Positions 34,749 through 44,216 of a stretch of DNA of 64,000 nt are shown piece by piece; the first letter of the stretch is position 1, and each line of letters begins with the position of its first letter. The notes beneath the pieces are model-generated. The model searched no databases and had not been told where the DNA came from. It saw nothing but the letters and a program-made list of their open reading frames with translations. The stretch is from Flectobacillus longus (GTDB lineage Bacteria > Bacteroidota > Bacteroidia > Cytophagales > Spirosomataceae). The stretch is from assembly GCF_030056705.1 (NCBI RefSeq), contig NZ_JASHIC010000004.1:124001-188000 (forward strand). Reading direction: 5' to 3'. Both the position numbers and the translations under genes were made by a program.

Positions 34749-35502
34749 TTTGGAATATATGATAATTAACATACAACTTACTTTGTTGAAAACTTGGTCA
34801 ATTGCCCTAAGTATATGCTGTCTATTACTTGTCAGCAATGAGAAGGCATTTGCCCAAGTTACAACATCCAAAACCCCCGAAACGGATTTTCAACTACCTC
34901 CACTCGATGAAATTATAGACTTAGCTATCCAGTATTCGCCTGCCCTAAAACAACAAGAGCAAATTATTCACAAAGCTGACCAACAATTGATGGTTCAGAA
35001 AAAATCTTGGACAAGTGGTATTAGCTTAGGCACAAGCTATTCAGCAGGAAATCAATCACTTTTGGTACAACAAGCAACAGGAAATTTAGAAGCTTTTTCT
35101 AATTATAACAACGGTTATCGAATGTCACTGGGTGCCGCTTTTTCGATAAATACGCTTATTACTCAAAAAAATATTACCAAAATTGCCAAAGCTGATAAGC
35201 AAATTGCAATAGAATCTAAGCAATTAGTGATTGACCAAATCAAAAATGATGTTATCGCCAAATATTATGCAGTAGCAGGCGCTCACGAAGCTCTCAAAAT
35301 TGCAATTGAAATGAAAACATCATCATTAGTAAACAAAAAAATGGCAGAACGTGAATTTGCCGAAGGTCAAATCAATGTGGCTGATATGGCCAAAATTCTT
35401 GAATCGACATCGAGTGCGGCTGTTGCTTACGAAAATGCCAAACAAACTTTTATCATGAATGTAAGGCTATTAGAGATATTGATAGGTAAAAGATTATTTT
35501 AA
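34741..35502 (+). CDS. Half-length TolC-like outer-membrane protein
   Basis: A 253-residue protein with an N-terminal signal (WSIALSICCLLLVSNEKAFAQ) and a single TolC/OEP-type helical repeat (LDEIIDLAIQYSPALKQQEQ and later YAVAGAHEALKIAIEMK). Full TolC proteins have two such repeats and about 420-480 residues. It overlaps the sugar transferase gene by 8 bases. It may assemble as a higher-order oligomer or work with the co-polymerase to export polymer. A second ATG at 34759 gives a start nearer the signal peptide. No frameshift is visible. Confidence 0.78.
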   Translation: MSDLEYMIINIQLTLLKTWSIALSICCLLLVSNEKAFAQVTTSKTPETDFQLPPLDEIIDLAIQYSPALKQQEQIIHKADQQLMVQKKSWTSGISLGTSYSAGNQSLLVQQATGNLEAFSNYNNGYRMSLGAAFSINTLITQKNITKIAKADKQIAIESKQLVIDQIKNDVIAKYYAVAGAHEALKIAIEMKTSSLVNKKMAEREFAEGQINVADMAKILESTSSAAVAYENAKQTFIMNVRLLEILIGKRLF

Positions 35503-35507
35503 AAATT

Positions 35508-38138
35508 ATGAGTTTGATTCGCTTTGTCAGATTAATGATTGAGTTCAAGTGGTTGGTGATTCTTCTACCAATTACGCTTGCTGCTACAGTTTTTCGACTG
35601 ACTAAAAATGAGGTACGTGAATATACAGCCAACTCTCTTTTATATACGGGTTTGGCATCGGGTTATAACATCGAATCTAGTGGTGCTACAAAAATCGACA
35701 ATGTAACGGTAAGCAACGCTTTCGACAACCTATTCAATACCATGAAGTCCAAAAGCTCCATGGAAGAGGTAGGATTGCGCCTACTAGCACAGCATGTCAT
35801 GCTCACAAAACCTGACTCAGCAGTTGCAAGCAAATATACTTTTGGTAAACTTAGAGAGGTGTTGTCTGAAAAAGAAATTCATGCTCTTGCTGATTCTACA
35901 TACGACAAAACTTTACAGAATATTTACGACGACATCGTCAAGCCAGAAAGCAAAATAGCAAAAGTCTTAATGGGTGCCGAAAAAGGCATTTACTCAGGAC
36001 CAGGAATTCTATCACGTTTTAGCGTCAGTCGCCAAAACAATAGCGACATGGTTCAAATTTCTTATTCGGCAAGCGATCCTGCTGTAGTCAAGAAAACCCT
36101 AGAGCTTATTACTCATGTCGTTATTGGTAAATATAAACAAATCAAAATTCATGAGACAGGCAATGTTGTAGCTTATTTTGAAGAGCAACTTCGTAATGTA
36201 AGTGCAAAATTGAAAAACTCAGAAGATAAACTTACTAACTTCTCAAGCCAAAATCGTATCATCAACTATTATGAGCAAACCAAAATGGTAACCGTAAAAG
36301 ATGGTGACTTAGAAGAACGTATTCAAGCATTAATTTCTGAAATAGAATCTAATAGAGCTGTTTTAAGGGATTTAGAAAACAAAATCGGATTCAAAGATGA
36401 CCTTGTGGCAAAAAGCAAAAAGTTTGCTTCTTTACGAGATTCTATCAATTTCTACACAACACGGTTGACCTTGATGGAGTTTGAAAGTAAGCCTCGTGAA
36501 CAAGAAATTGCACAAGTACGTGAGCGATTAACTCAACTCGAAAACAAGTTTAAAAGTAACGTTATTGAGTATTATGAACTGAGTAATACCAAAACAGGCA
36601 TACCTGCTAAAATGTATTTCTCCGAATGGATTAATGCCTCAATCTCTATCGACAAAAGCCAAGCTCGACTTTTGATTTTGAAAGATATAAAACATGAATA
36701 TGATTTGAAATATGACCGTTTTGCTCCACTTGGCTCAACTGTTAGCCGTTATGAGCGAGAAATTGGTGTAATCGAAAAGGAATATCTAAGTATATTAGGA
36801 AGCTTGAATCTTAGTAAAATAAGAGAGCAAAACCTTATGATGTCTATCAATTTGAGAGTGATAGACCCCCCTATTTATCCTAGTAAGGCCGAACCATCCA
36901 AACGTTCAACCTTGATAGTTGCTGCCTTTATGGCGGGATTAATCTTAGTTATTGTTTCGATTATAGGTCGTGAGTTTTTGGATAATTCTCTCAAACATCC
37001 TACCAAAGCCGAAAAAGAAATTGGAGTCCCATTTGTGGGTGCTTTACCATTAATAGACCCTCAAAAACATAATATTTTATTCAATGTTATTGAAACTTAT
37101 ACCCTCAACCAATGTATTTCGAGAATCAAGAGACTCAATGGTGAAAATGCCCAAACACCCAGACTCGTTCTCCTTTGTAGTACTCGTAAAGGCGAAGGGA
37201 AAAGCTATTTTATCAGTAAATTATGCTCAAAACTGAATGAAAGTGGTGCTAAGTCCGTTTGGATCAACCCTCATAATTATACCGATGGTGATTTTTCGTA
37301 TGCATATATGCTCAGAGGTAACTTTGCTAGTACCACTTCTTTAAATGATGTAGACGTCACAGACACTTTTGACGACTGTGAATATATCTTTTTTGAGCTG
37401 CCTCCGCTTATTAGTCATCCTATTCCTGTGAATTTGGTTAAACAAGCAGCCTTTACCTTAATTTTGGCTGACTCCACCCGCGTATGGGACAGTGCCGACC
37501 AGTATGTTTTTCAGACCTACACAGAAAACACCCAAAATCCTATTGGTTTACTACTCAACAAAGTAAAGCATGATTTCTTGGAAAGTATTATTGGAGAAAT
37601 CCCGAAGGTGCGCTCATGGTTTAGACGCAAATTCAAAGATTTACTCATCAAACGCCACCAAAGCAAACGTACCAATGTCAAATTGAAGTACGAGATGCTC
37701 AAGAAGGAAGAAGAAAGCGCTTGGTTTACAGAAAATGGACTTACTTATTTTGTAGAATCTCGTACCGAAACGTCTAACACTGTTGATCAACAATCTAGTA
37801 TCAAACCCGAAAAAGGGAAAGGTTTAGGTTACTATCGGGTATTACAAAAACGTCGTTATCGTTGGATAAAAATCGCTGCGGGTTTAGGCACTATGGGATT
37901 TGTGGGAATCTGCGCCTTATATTTATTCTGGAAAACTACTCCAGAATCACAATATGAGAAGTTTACTGATTTTGTCATAGGTAATCAAATCGACTCATTG
38001 GCAAAAGTGCGAAGTAATAGACTTATCCATAATTTGGATGAGGTAATTATTGACCCTTCACAGTTAGACTCTATTCCCGATTCGGTACGTCATGATTCGG
38101 TTAAAACTTTAATTCGTCAGAAAGAGATTCAACCATAA
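35508..38138 (+). CDS. Wzc-like polysaccharide co-polymerase with degenerate kinase domain
   Basis: An 876-residue inner-membrane protein. Helix 1 is about 14-30, followed by a large periplasmic Wzz-like region with coiled coil (about 220-440), helix 2 near 468-488 (SKAEPSKRSTLIVAAFMAG) and a P-loop domain. Walker A is STRKGEGKS (Gly562-Ser566), but the Walker A' aspartate is replaced (VWINPHNY) and Walker B has Glu630 (FFELPP) rather than Asp. A third membrane helix at about 785-808 and a 65-residue tail replace the usual tyrosine cluster. Hence it is probably a non-kinase or altered ATPase controlling chain length. It follows the TolC-like gene by 5 bases. Confidence 0.88.
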   Translation: MSLIRFVRLMIEFKWLVILLPITLAATVFRLTKNEVREYTANSLLYTGLASGYNIESSGATKIDNVTVSNAFDNLFNTMKSKSSMEEVGLRLLAQHVMLTKPDSAVASKYTFGKLREVLSEKEIHALADSTYDKTLQNIYDDIVKPESKIAKVLMGAEKGIYSGPGILSRFSVSRQNNSDMVQISYSASDPAVVKKTLELITHVVIGKYKQIKIHETGNVVAYFEEQLRNVSAKLKNSEDKLTNFSSQNRIINYYEQTKMVTVKDGDLEERIQALISEIESNRAVLRDLENKIGFKDDLVAKSKKFASLRDSINFYTTRLTLMEFESKPREQEIAQVRERLTQLENKFKSNVIEYYELSNTKTGIPAKMYFSEWINASISIDKSQARLLILKDIKHEYDLKYDRFAPLGSTVSRYEREIGVIEKEYLSILGSLNLSKIREQNLMMSINLRVIDPPIYPSKAEPSKRSTLIVAAFMAGLILVIVSIIGREFLDNSLKHPTKAEKEIGVPFVGALPLIDPQKHNILFNVIETYTLNQCISRIKRLNGENAQTPRLVLLCSTRKGEGKSYFISKLCSKLNESGAKSVWINPHNYTDGDFSYAYMLRGNFASTTSLNDVDVTDTFDDCEYIFFELPPLISHPIPVNLVKQAAFTLILADSTRVWDSADQYVFQTYTENTQNPIGLLLNKVKHDFLESIIGEIPKVRSWFRRKFKDLLIKRHQSKRTNVKLKYEMLKKEEESAWFTENGLTYFVESRTETSNTVDQQSSIKPEKGKGLGYYRVLQKRRYRWIKIAAGLGTMGFVGICALYLFWKTTPESQYEKFTDFVIGNQIDSLAKVRSNRLIHNLDEVIIDPSQLDSIPDSVRHDSVKTLIRQKEIQP

Positions 38139-38164
38139 AAGTATTTATAACATAACCCTATTAT

Positions 38165-39379
38165 ATGAAATTCGATGTCGTTTGCGTAGCTTTTCCTGCT
38201 TGGGAAGGTGATTACGTCAAAAGTACCATTCAGTTGATGAGTGAGCTAGCCGCTCACCGAAGGGTACTGTACGTCGATTATCAATATACCATTAAGGATG
38301 TTGTGCAGGCTATATTCAAAAACCCTTTTGGGATTCCTGTAGCAAGAATATTAGGACTTAAAAAACGATTAAGGAGTATTGTACTGGAAAACGGCGCTAC
38401 AATTTATGTATTGTCAACCCCACCTGTAATTCCTATTAATTTTATCAAAAAACTATCCTTATTTGATAAACTATTACGTTTCAATTCCTTTTGGCAAGCC
38501 AAGACCATACAAACAACTCTTCATGAATTGAAAAGTAAAGAGTATATGGTCATCAATGCCTTTAACCCGAGCTATGGTATTGGTTTATATGAAAGTTTTA
38601 AGCCACATATTCAAACCTATTATTGTTATGACGAAATTGGAGCAAGTCATTGGGCCAAAGAACATGGACCTAGATTAGAAGCACAGTATATGAAAATGGC
38701 TCATTATGTGATTGTGTCATCTGAAGGTTTACAAAACTCCAAAAAACTACTTAACAATAATATTTATACCATAAAAAATGGTGTTGACTTTGAGCTTTTT
38801 CACAAGGCTTTTATTCCTCTTTCACAGAAGAACCCTAAGAAAAAAATTGGATATATTGGTACAATCGACCAGCGTATTGATTACGACATTTTAAAGAGAT
38901 TAGCCCTTGAATTTCCAGACACCGAAATCATTATAGTAGGACGCGTACTAGATGATATGTCTGATGTTAAAATACAAACTGATCCACTCAAAGAGATACC
39001 TAATATCAAATTTGAAGGAGCTAAATCTCCTTCGGCATTAATGGAATATCTCAAAGAGTTTCATATTGGTATTATTCCTTTTATCAAAAATGAGCAGACT
39101 GCCGCAATTTATCCAATGAAAATCAATGAATATTTGGCGGCTGGTTTAGGAGTCGTAGCTACAGATTTTGCGCCTTTGACTGAGTTTGGGAAGGCTATTC
39201 ATGTATCAGAAAATGTCGAAAATTTCATACATGCGGTACGTGATTTATTAGAAAATGACTCTGACGATATACAACAAGTCAGAGTAGAAATAGCCCAGCA
39301 AAACTCTTGGAAACAAAGAGGACTCCAATTAGATGCTTTACTAGAGCAATTCTATAAAGGATATACCAAGACATCGTAA
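38165..39379 (+). CDS. GT4-like glycosyltransferase
   Basis: A 404-residue GT-B fold enzyme. The C-terminal half shows KKIGYIGTIDQRIDYDILK, the donor-binding IGIIPFIKNEQTAAIYPMK and NEYLAAGLGVVATD. The N-terminal half holds the acceptor domain. No membrane segment. It adds a sugar to the lipid-linked repeat unit in the cytoplasm; donor and linkage are unknown. Follows the co-polymerase gene by 26 bases in the same operon. Confidence 0.88.
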   Translation: MKFDVVCVAFPAWEGDYVKSTIQLMSELAAHRRVLYVDYQYTIKDVVQAIFKNPFGIPVARILGLKKRLRSIVLENGATIYVLSTPPVIPINFIKKLSLFDKLLRFNSFWQAKTIQTTLHELKSKEYMVINAFNPSYGIGLYESFKPHIQTYYCYDEIGASHWAKEHGPRLEAQYMKMAHYVIVSSEGLQNSKKLLNNNIYTIKNGVDFELFHKAFIPLSQKNPKKKIGYIGTIDQRIDYDILKRLALEFPDTEIIIVGRVLDDMSDVKIQTDPLKEIPNIKFEGAKSPSALMEYLKEFHIGIIPFIKNEQTAAIYPMKINEYLAAGLGVVATDFAPLTEFGKAIHVSENVENFIHAVRDLLENDSDDIQQVRVEIAQQNSWKQRGLQLDALLEQFYKGYTKTS

Positions 39380-39488
39380 TATCTGAATTACCAGCAATGA
39401 ACTTTTTTGACCTGACAGTCGATTGCTTCACATTAAAATCTCAAGCAGTAATTATACTAACCAAAAGCTACCATAATACCGCCATTAT

Positions 39489-40382
39489 ATGAATAGTTCT
39501 TTTTCCACATATCCTCTCGTGTCGGTCATTACGGTGAACTATAATCAGCCGCAAGTTACCCGTGAGTTTTTGGATTCCTTCCATCAAATCAGCTATCCTA
39601 ATTACGAAGTTTTTGTCGTTGATAATGGTAGTCCGCAACATGATGTCAAATCATTGGAGCCTGATTACCCTTGGGTAAACTTTATTTATAGTAAAGAAAA
39701 TTTAGGGTTTGCTGGAGGAAATAACCTGGCCATTCAACAGGCAAAGGGAGACTTTTTGCTATTGCTCAACAACGATACTGAAGTTCCTAGTGGCTTTATG
39801 GAGCCATTAGTAAAAGTCATGCAAGAAAACACACAAATTGGCATGGCTAGTCCCAAAATCAAATATTTTCACGAAGACAATTTGATTCAATACGCTGGTG
39901 CCCCCGAAATCAGTGTACTTACAGGACGAGGTGAACCTTACGGAAAAAAACAAAAAGACGAAGGTCAATACGACCAAAGCGGTCCAACCTCCTACATACA
40001 TGGCGCTGCTGTTATCGTTTCGAGAAAAGTTCTTGAAAAAACAGGCTCTATGCACGACGATTATTTTCTGTATTACGAAGAATTGGATTGGTGCAAAAGG
40101 TGCCGAAACGATGGTTTTGTAGTTTGGTATGTGGCCGAATCAACAGTATTACACAAAGAATCGGTATCGACAGGGCGTAATAGCCCACTCAAGATGTTTT
40201 ATCTTACTCGTAATCGACTTCGGTTTATGAGACGCAACTTTAAGCTTTGGCAATGGCTCATCAGTTTAAGCTTTTTCACGTTTGTGTCTATTCCCAAAAA
40301 CTTATTAGTGTTCTTAAAAAATCGTCAATTCGAATATTTTAAACCATTCTTGAATGGGTATTGGCAAAGCTTTAAAAGTTAA
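39489..40382 (+). CDS. Family 2 glycosyltransferase (rhamnosyltransferase-like)
   Basis: A 297-residue GT-A enzyme with VSVITVNYNQPQVTREFLDS, VDNGSPQHD, NLGFAGGNNLAIQQAKGDF and the DXD-like LLNNDTEVP. The WCKRCRNDGFVVWYVAEST motif follows. The C-terminus has a hydrophobic stretch (about 250-275) that may anchor it to the membrane. Sequences of this type often transfer rhamnose or related sugars, but the substrate is not proven. Part of the exopolysaccharide operon. Confidence 0.9.
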   Translation: MNSSFSTYPLVSVITVNYNQPQVTREFLDSFHQISYPNYEVFVVDNGSPQHDVKSLEPDYPWVNFIYSKENLGFAGGNNLAIQQAKGDFLLLLNNDTEVPSGFMEPLVKVMQENTQIGMASPKIKYFHEDNLIQYAGAPEISVLTGRGEPYGKKQKDEGQYDQSGPTSYIHGAAVIVSRKVLEKTGSMHDDYFLYYEELDWCKRCRNDGFVVWYVAESTVLHKESVSTGRNSPLKMFYLTRNRLRFMRRNFKLWQWLISLSFFTFVSIPKNLLVFLKNRQFEYFKPFLNGYWQSFKS

Positions 40383-40444
40383 CAACTTAGTGTTTCCCTA
40401 ATCATTTTTGATATAAAATTTCAAACTTATAAACCAATAAGCAG

Positions 40445-41608
40445 ATGGGTATTATTCTGAACTTAGCTATTCTTTTTCTGATTTTTTTGGGAATTTTCAC
40501 CCTATACCTATTGGTATTTGCTATTGCTGGCAAAGCAACAAATGCCAATACAACTACACGTACGCCAAAAACTCAGAGAAAATTTGCCGTATTTTTACCT
40601 TCTTACAAGGAAGATAAAGTGATTTTGGAATCAGCTAAAAAAGCTCTGATTCAGGATTATCCTAAAGCACTTTTTGATGTAATTGTGATTGCAGACTCCC
40701 TCAAACCCGAAACTGTTGCACAATTACAAGAGTTACCCATAACGACTTACGAAGTTACCTTTGAAACTTCGACCAAAGCTAAAGCGTTGAACTATGCAAT
40801 GTCTCAATTAACTGTGCAATACGACGTAGCACTCATTTTGGATGCTGATAACATTATGGCAACTGATTTTATTACCAAGCTTAACGCTACTTTTGACTTA
40901 GGGTATCAAGTTGTTCAAGGACACCGCACTGCCAAAAACACCAATTCCCCTACAGCTATCTTAGATGCCATAAGCGAAGAAATCAACAACCATATTCTTC
41001 GCAAAGGACACCGAGCATTAGGCTTATCTTCGGCATTGATTGGCTCAGGTATGGCTTTTGATTATGCGCTTTTTGTGGATGTAATGTCCGAAATTCATGC
41101 TATCGGAGGTTTTGATAAAGAGCTCGAAATGCGTCTGCTCAAACGCGGAATTGTTTTTGATTATATCGAAGACGCATTTGTATATGATGAAAAAGTACAA
41201 AATGCTGAAGTTTTCGAAAAACAACGCACTCGCTGGATTGCAGCTCAATTCAAATATCTAAAGCAAAACTTTGCATCTGGGGTCGTACATCTTTTCAAAG
41301 GCAATATCGACTATGCTAATAAGGTATTTCAGGCGCTTCTGCCTCCACGTATTATATTATTGGGAATGTTAATGTTTTTCTCTTTTATATCAATATTTTC
41401 TGGAGACCTCAATTTTAAAGTATTAGCATGGGGACAGCTTGTCACATTATTATTTACTTTCTATATCTCGACACCCGATTTTCTCAAACGTCTGATTACA
41501 TGGAAAGAAATCATGTTATTACCTTCTTTATTCTTTAGATTTATTCGTGCGATTTTAAAAATGGGTGAAGCCAAAAAGAAATTTCTTCATACACCACATG
41601 ATTCGTAG
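40445..41608 (+). CDS. Membrane-bound family 2 glycosyltransferase
   Basis: A 387-residue enzyme with an N-terminal membrane helix (about 4-25), a GT-A catalytic domain (FAVFLPSYKEDKVILESAK, ALILDADNIMATDF, and QRTRWIAAQFKYLK near the end of the domain, matching the QxxRW motif of processive synthases) and two or three C-terminal helices. The QxxRW-like motif suggests a cellulose-synthase-like, possibly processive enzyme. Substrate unknown. Same operon as its neighbours. Confidence 0.88.
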   Translation: MGIILNLAILFLIFLGIFTLYLLVFAIAGKATNANTTTRTPKTQRKFAVFLPSYKEDKVILESAKKALIQDYPKALFDVIVIADSLKPETVAQLQELPITTYEVTFETSTKAKALNYAMSQLTVQYDVALILDADNIMATDFITKLNATFDLGYQVVQGHRTAKNTNSPTAILDAISEEINNHILRKGHRALGLSSALIGSGMAFDYALFVDVMSEIHAIGGFDKELEMRLLKRGIVFDYIEDAFVYDEKVQNAEVFEKQRTRWIAAQFKYLKQNFASGVVHLFKGNIDYANKVFQALLPPRIILLGMLMFFSFISIFSGDLNFKVLAWGQLVTLLFTFYISTPDFLKRLITWKEIMLLPSLFFRFIRAILKMGEAKKKFLHTPHDS

Positions 41609-41715
41609 GCATATCAGCTGTTAGCATTGGGCAAAGTAGTTTTTAGCACATCAAAATTCAGTTACTTTGTCTACAACATTCTTTTATTTTTCAGTAAGAA
41701 TTTAATTCTCCAAAC

Positions 41716-42612
41716 ATGGAAAAGAATACTAATATAGCCATTATTGTAGCCTGCGATGACCATTATTTGGTGTTGCTGGCAGCACTTTTAAAATCTATTG
41801 AAGTGAACCATAAAGGTTCTGATTTGATTGAAGTATTTATTGTAGAAGATAAAGTATCTAATAGTAGTCGTAAAAAACTAACACAATCGTTGGATGCTAG
41901 TAAAATGCTACTACACTGGATTCCTCTTGACGACGCTATTCCTGACAATTTACATATACCTTTTGACCGTAGTTCTTATCCAAAAAATATTCATACACGT
42001 ATTTTTATTCCTTATTTTATCCCAGAAAAATACGACAAAATTATCTACCTCGATGTAGATATGATTGTAGAGAAAGATATTGCAGAACTTTGGAATATCG
42101 ATTTAGGAAATAATCTATTGGGTGCGGTCATCGACCCTCGACTATTGGTCTTTAGTAATTCTTGGGGAGGTATTCTCAATTACAAAGAATTAGGATTTGA
42201 AGCTGATACCAAATATTTCAACACAGGAATTTTGGTTATTGATATTGAAAAATGGAGAAAAGAGAACTGTCCCGAAAAGGTGGTTCAATGTATCAAAGAC
42301 AATGAAAAATATGCTAACTATCCAGATCAGTACGGTCTCAATATCGTGATGGCAAATCGTTGGCTTGAATTAAGTCCATTATGGAACGCCTTTGCCTCAG
42401 ACGAATACCCTGAGCCACCATACTTGATTCACTTTATTGGTCGCAAACCTATGTATCAAACCTACGATAGCTTGCCCAAATATAAAGAGCGTTTTGACTT
42501 TTACCTTAATCAAACTGCGTGGAAAGGCTACAAGCCCGTTGGCGAGACCAAACGCTATTTGAAGAAGATTATGAATATTATTGAGAAAATTCCAGATTTT
42601 TTTAAAAAGTAG
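41716..42612 (+). CDS. Family 8 glycosyltransferase
   Basis: A 298-residue GT8 enzyme (LgtC/RfaJ type). Motifs: NIAIIVACDDHYLVLLAALL at the start, the metal-binding IIYLDVDMIVEKDI, YFNTGILVIDIEKWR and PDQYGLNIVM, and the C-terminal IHFIGRKPM. Family members transfer glucose or galactose with retention. The stop codon TAG at 42610-42612 is also the first three bases of a heptamer tandem array. It is the last + strand gene of the cluster. Confidence 0.9.
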   Translation: MEKNTNIAIIVACDDHYLVLLAALLKSIEVNHKGSDLIEVFIVEDKVSNSSRKKLTQSLDASKMLLHWIPLDDAIPDNLHIPFDRSSYPKNIHTRIFIPYFIPEKYDKIIYLDVDMIVEKDIAELWNIDLGNNLLGAVIDPRLLVFSNSWGGILNYKELGFEADTKYFNTGILVIDIEKWRKENCPEKVVQCIKDNEKYANYPDQYGLNIVMANRWLELSPLWNAFASDEYPEPPYLIHFIGRKPMYQTYDSLPKYKERFDFYLNQTAWKGYKPVGETKRYLKKIMNIIEKIPDFFKK

Positions 42613-42664
42613 GGATTAGGGATTAGGGATTAGGGATTAGGGATTAGGGATTAGGGATTAGGGA
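42610..42664. repeat. Heptamer tandem repeat (TAGGGAT)n
   Basis: Almost eight perfect copies of a 7-base unit, TAGGGAT, begin at the GT8 stop codon. Four or more GGG runs spaced by four bases could form a G-quadruplex in DNA or mRNA. The unit looks telomere-like but this is internal chromosomal sequence. A C-rich zone follows at 42723-42830. Confidence 0.85.
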
Positions 42665-42722
42665 AAAACGCTGTCACATCCTATATACTCACTTTTAACC
42701 TACTTTTTCCCACTTTTTTCAA

Positions 42723-42830
42723 AAAAAACTAAACCCTATACCCTTGCCCCTATACCCAAAAAACACTTTGTGCCTGTTCACTTAAAAGAAAAAACTAAAC
42801 CCTATACCATCACCGCTATCCCCTCAAAAA
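42723..42830. repeat. C-rich direct repeats and shared 20-mer
   Basis: AAAAAACTAAACCCTATACC occurs at 42723-42742 and 42789-42808. Between them, 42764-42783 is the exact reverse complement of 11328-11347. The C-rich words can pair imperfectly with the G-rich heptamers upstream, giving a large hairpin between the convergent glycosyltransferase genes. Confidence 0.7.
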
Positions 42831-42832
42831 AA

Positions 42833-44044
42833 CTACTCCGCTCTTTTAACTTTTTCCCAGATACCTGAAGTAAGACCGTTGCGATAACGAGCGTAACCTT
42901 TGATAGCACACCAATTCATAAACGAAAAGTAGAAAGGCACAAAAAGTAATTTGATACGGATTTGTTTGTTTTCTAAAGTATATCCTACAAAAGCCATCAC
43001 ATAAAACGCCGTTTGTGCTAGCAACAAAAGCAGATAGAAAGACTGTGGCAAAAAGCCTTGCTCAGACTGTAATACCAAGAGTAAATTGAGAAAGTAAATA
43101 ATAGGTAAACAAAAAGGAGCCACAGCCCAGCGCATTGCCCGATGCGATACATACTGGAAGGACAGCAAACCATATTTGAAAATGTTCAACAAAAATCCTA
43201 GACGCGCAATCGCTTGAAAACCACCTGCAGCGATACGGATTTTACGCTTCATTTCGTCTTGAATAGAAAATGATGGACGCTCAATGGCATAAGCTTCTGG
43301 CTCGTATATAACACGATAGCCCTCGGCTGCGATACGAAGAGAAATCACAAAATCATCAAGCAAAGTATCTTTTTCGACAGGATTAAATAAAGGAGTTCTC
43401 ACAGCAAAAAGCTCGCCCGCAGCACCTACTACACTATATAATTGAGTATCAAGTTTTTTCAAAAATGATTCATATTTCCAATAAAGACCTTCGCCTGCTC
43501 CTGCGGCAGCTTCAGTATCGTTGGTTTGGATACGCTTTTCGCCAGCTACAGCGCCAACCTTTTCATCCTTGAAATGTCGTACTATTGCTTTGATAGCTTG
43601 ATTATTCAACGTTGTATTGGCATCTGTAAATATTACAATTGGAGATTGAATAGTCGGAACAGCCATATTCATAGCCTCAATTTTACCTCGTCGTGCGGTG
43701 CCTCCAATCATTCGAACATGGGGATATTGAGCGCATATCGACTCGATATACTCGCTAGTACCATCGGTTGACCCTTCAGTCACAAAAAGGAATTCAATTT
43801 TTTTGGTAGGATAATCTAAGCTCAAAGAGTTGAAAAGTTTACTTTCGATACAGCTCATTTCATTATAAGCAGGTACTACCAAAGTAACTTCAGGAAGATA
43901 TTCGGGGTCAAAATGAGTTTTAAAGGTTTTTCCTAGCAAGCTTCGAGTTTTCACTAACACCCAAGCTACAATACCATAGCCGATATAAGTATAAAAAACC
44001 AAGAATAATGCAAGGACGAGGAGAATCTCAATAAATTGTTTCAT
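42833..44044 (-). CDS. Membrane-bound family 2 glycosyltransferase
   Basis: A 403-residue enzyme with an N-terminal helix (about 4-30), a GT-A domain (VTLVVPAYNEMSCIESKLF, TEGSTDGTSEYIES, IVIFTDANTTLN, LLDDFVISLRIAAEGYRVIYEP) and C-terminal helices. This layout fits poly-N-acetylglucosamine or hyaluronan synthase-like enzymes. It is on the opposite strand from the main operon and convergent with it, so it may be separately regulated. Substrate unknown. Confidence 0.88.
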   Translation of the reverse strand: MKQFIEILLVLALFLVFYTYIGYGIVAWVLVKTRSLLGKTFKTHFDPEYLPEVTLVVPAYNEMSCIESKLFNSLSLDYPTKKIEFLFVTEGSTDGTSEYIESICAQYPHVRMIGGTARRGKIEAMNMAVPTIQSPIVIFTDANTTLNNQAIKAIVRHFKDEKVGAVAGEKRIQTNDTEAAAGAGEGLYWKYESFLKKLDTQLYSVVGAAGELFAVRTPLFNPVEKDTLLDDFVISLRIAAEGYRVIYEPEAYAIERPSFSIQDEMKRKIRIAAGGFQAIARLGFLLNIFKYGLLSFQYVSHRAMRWAVAPFCLPIIYFLNLLLVLQSEQGFLPQSFYLLLLLAQTAFYVMAFVGYTLENKQIRIKLLFVPFYFSFMNWCAIKGYARYRNGLTSGIWEKVKRAE

Positions 44045-44216
44045 ACCCTTAGAATATTTGATATAATTAGTAGGAAGGATTTAGTACGTTTTATGGTTAT
44101 CGAACTCAACAAACACCATTCCACTTAATCAATAATCAGAAAAATATCCTCCAACCACCGTCAAGCACGCTTCGATACGTTCTAATAAACTATTTTAAGG
44201 GGACTTAGGCTGATTT

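Noticed and set aside
42610-42664. Heptamer array considered as a CRISPR or telomere
   Set aside because: There are no spacers, the unit is only 7 bases, and it is internal to the window between two genes.
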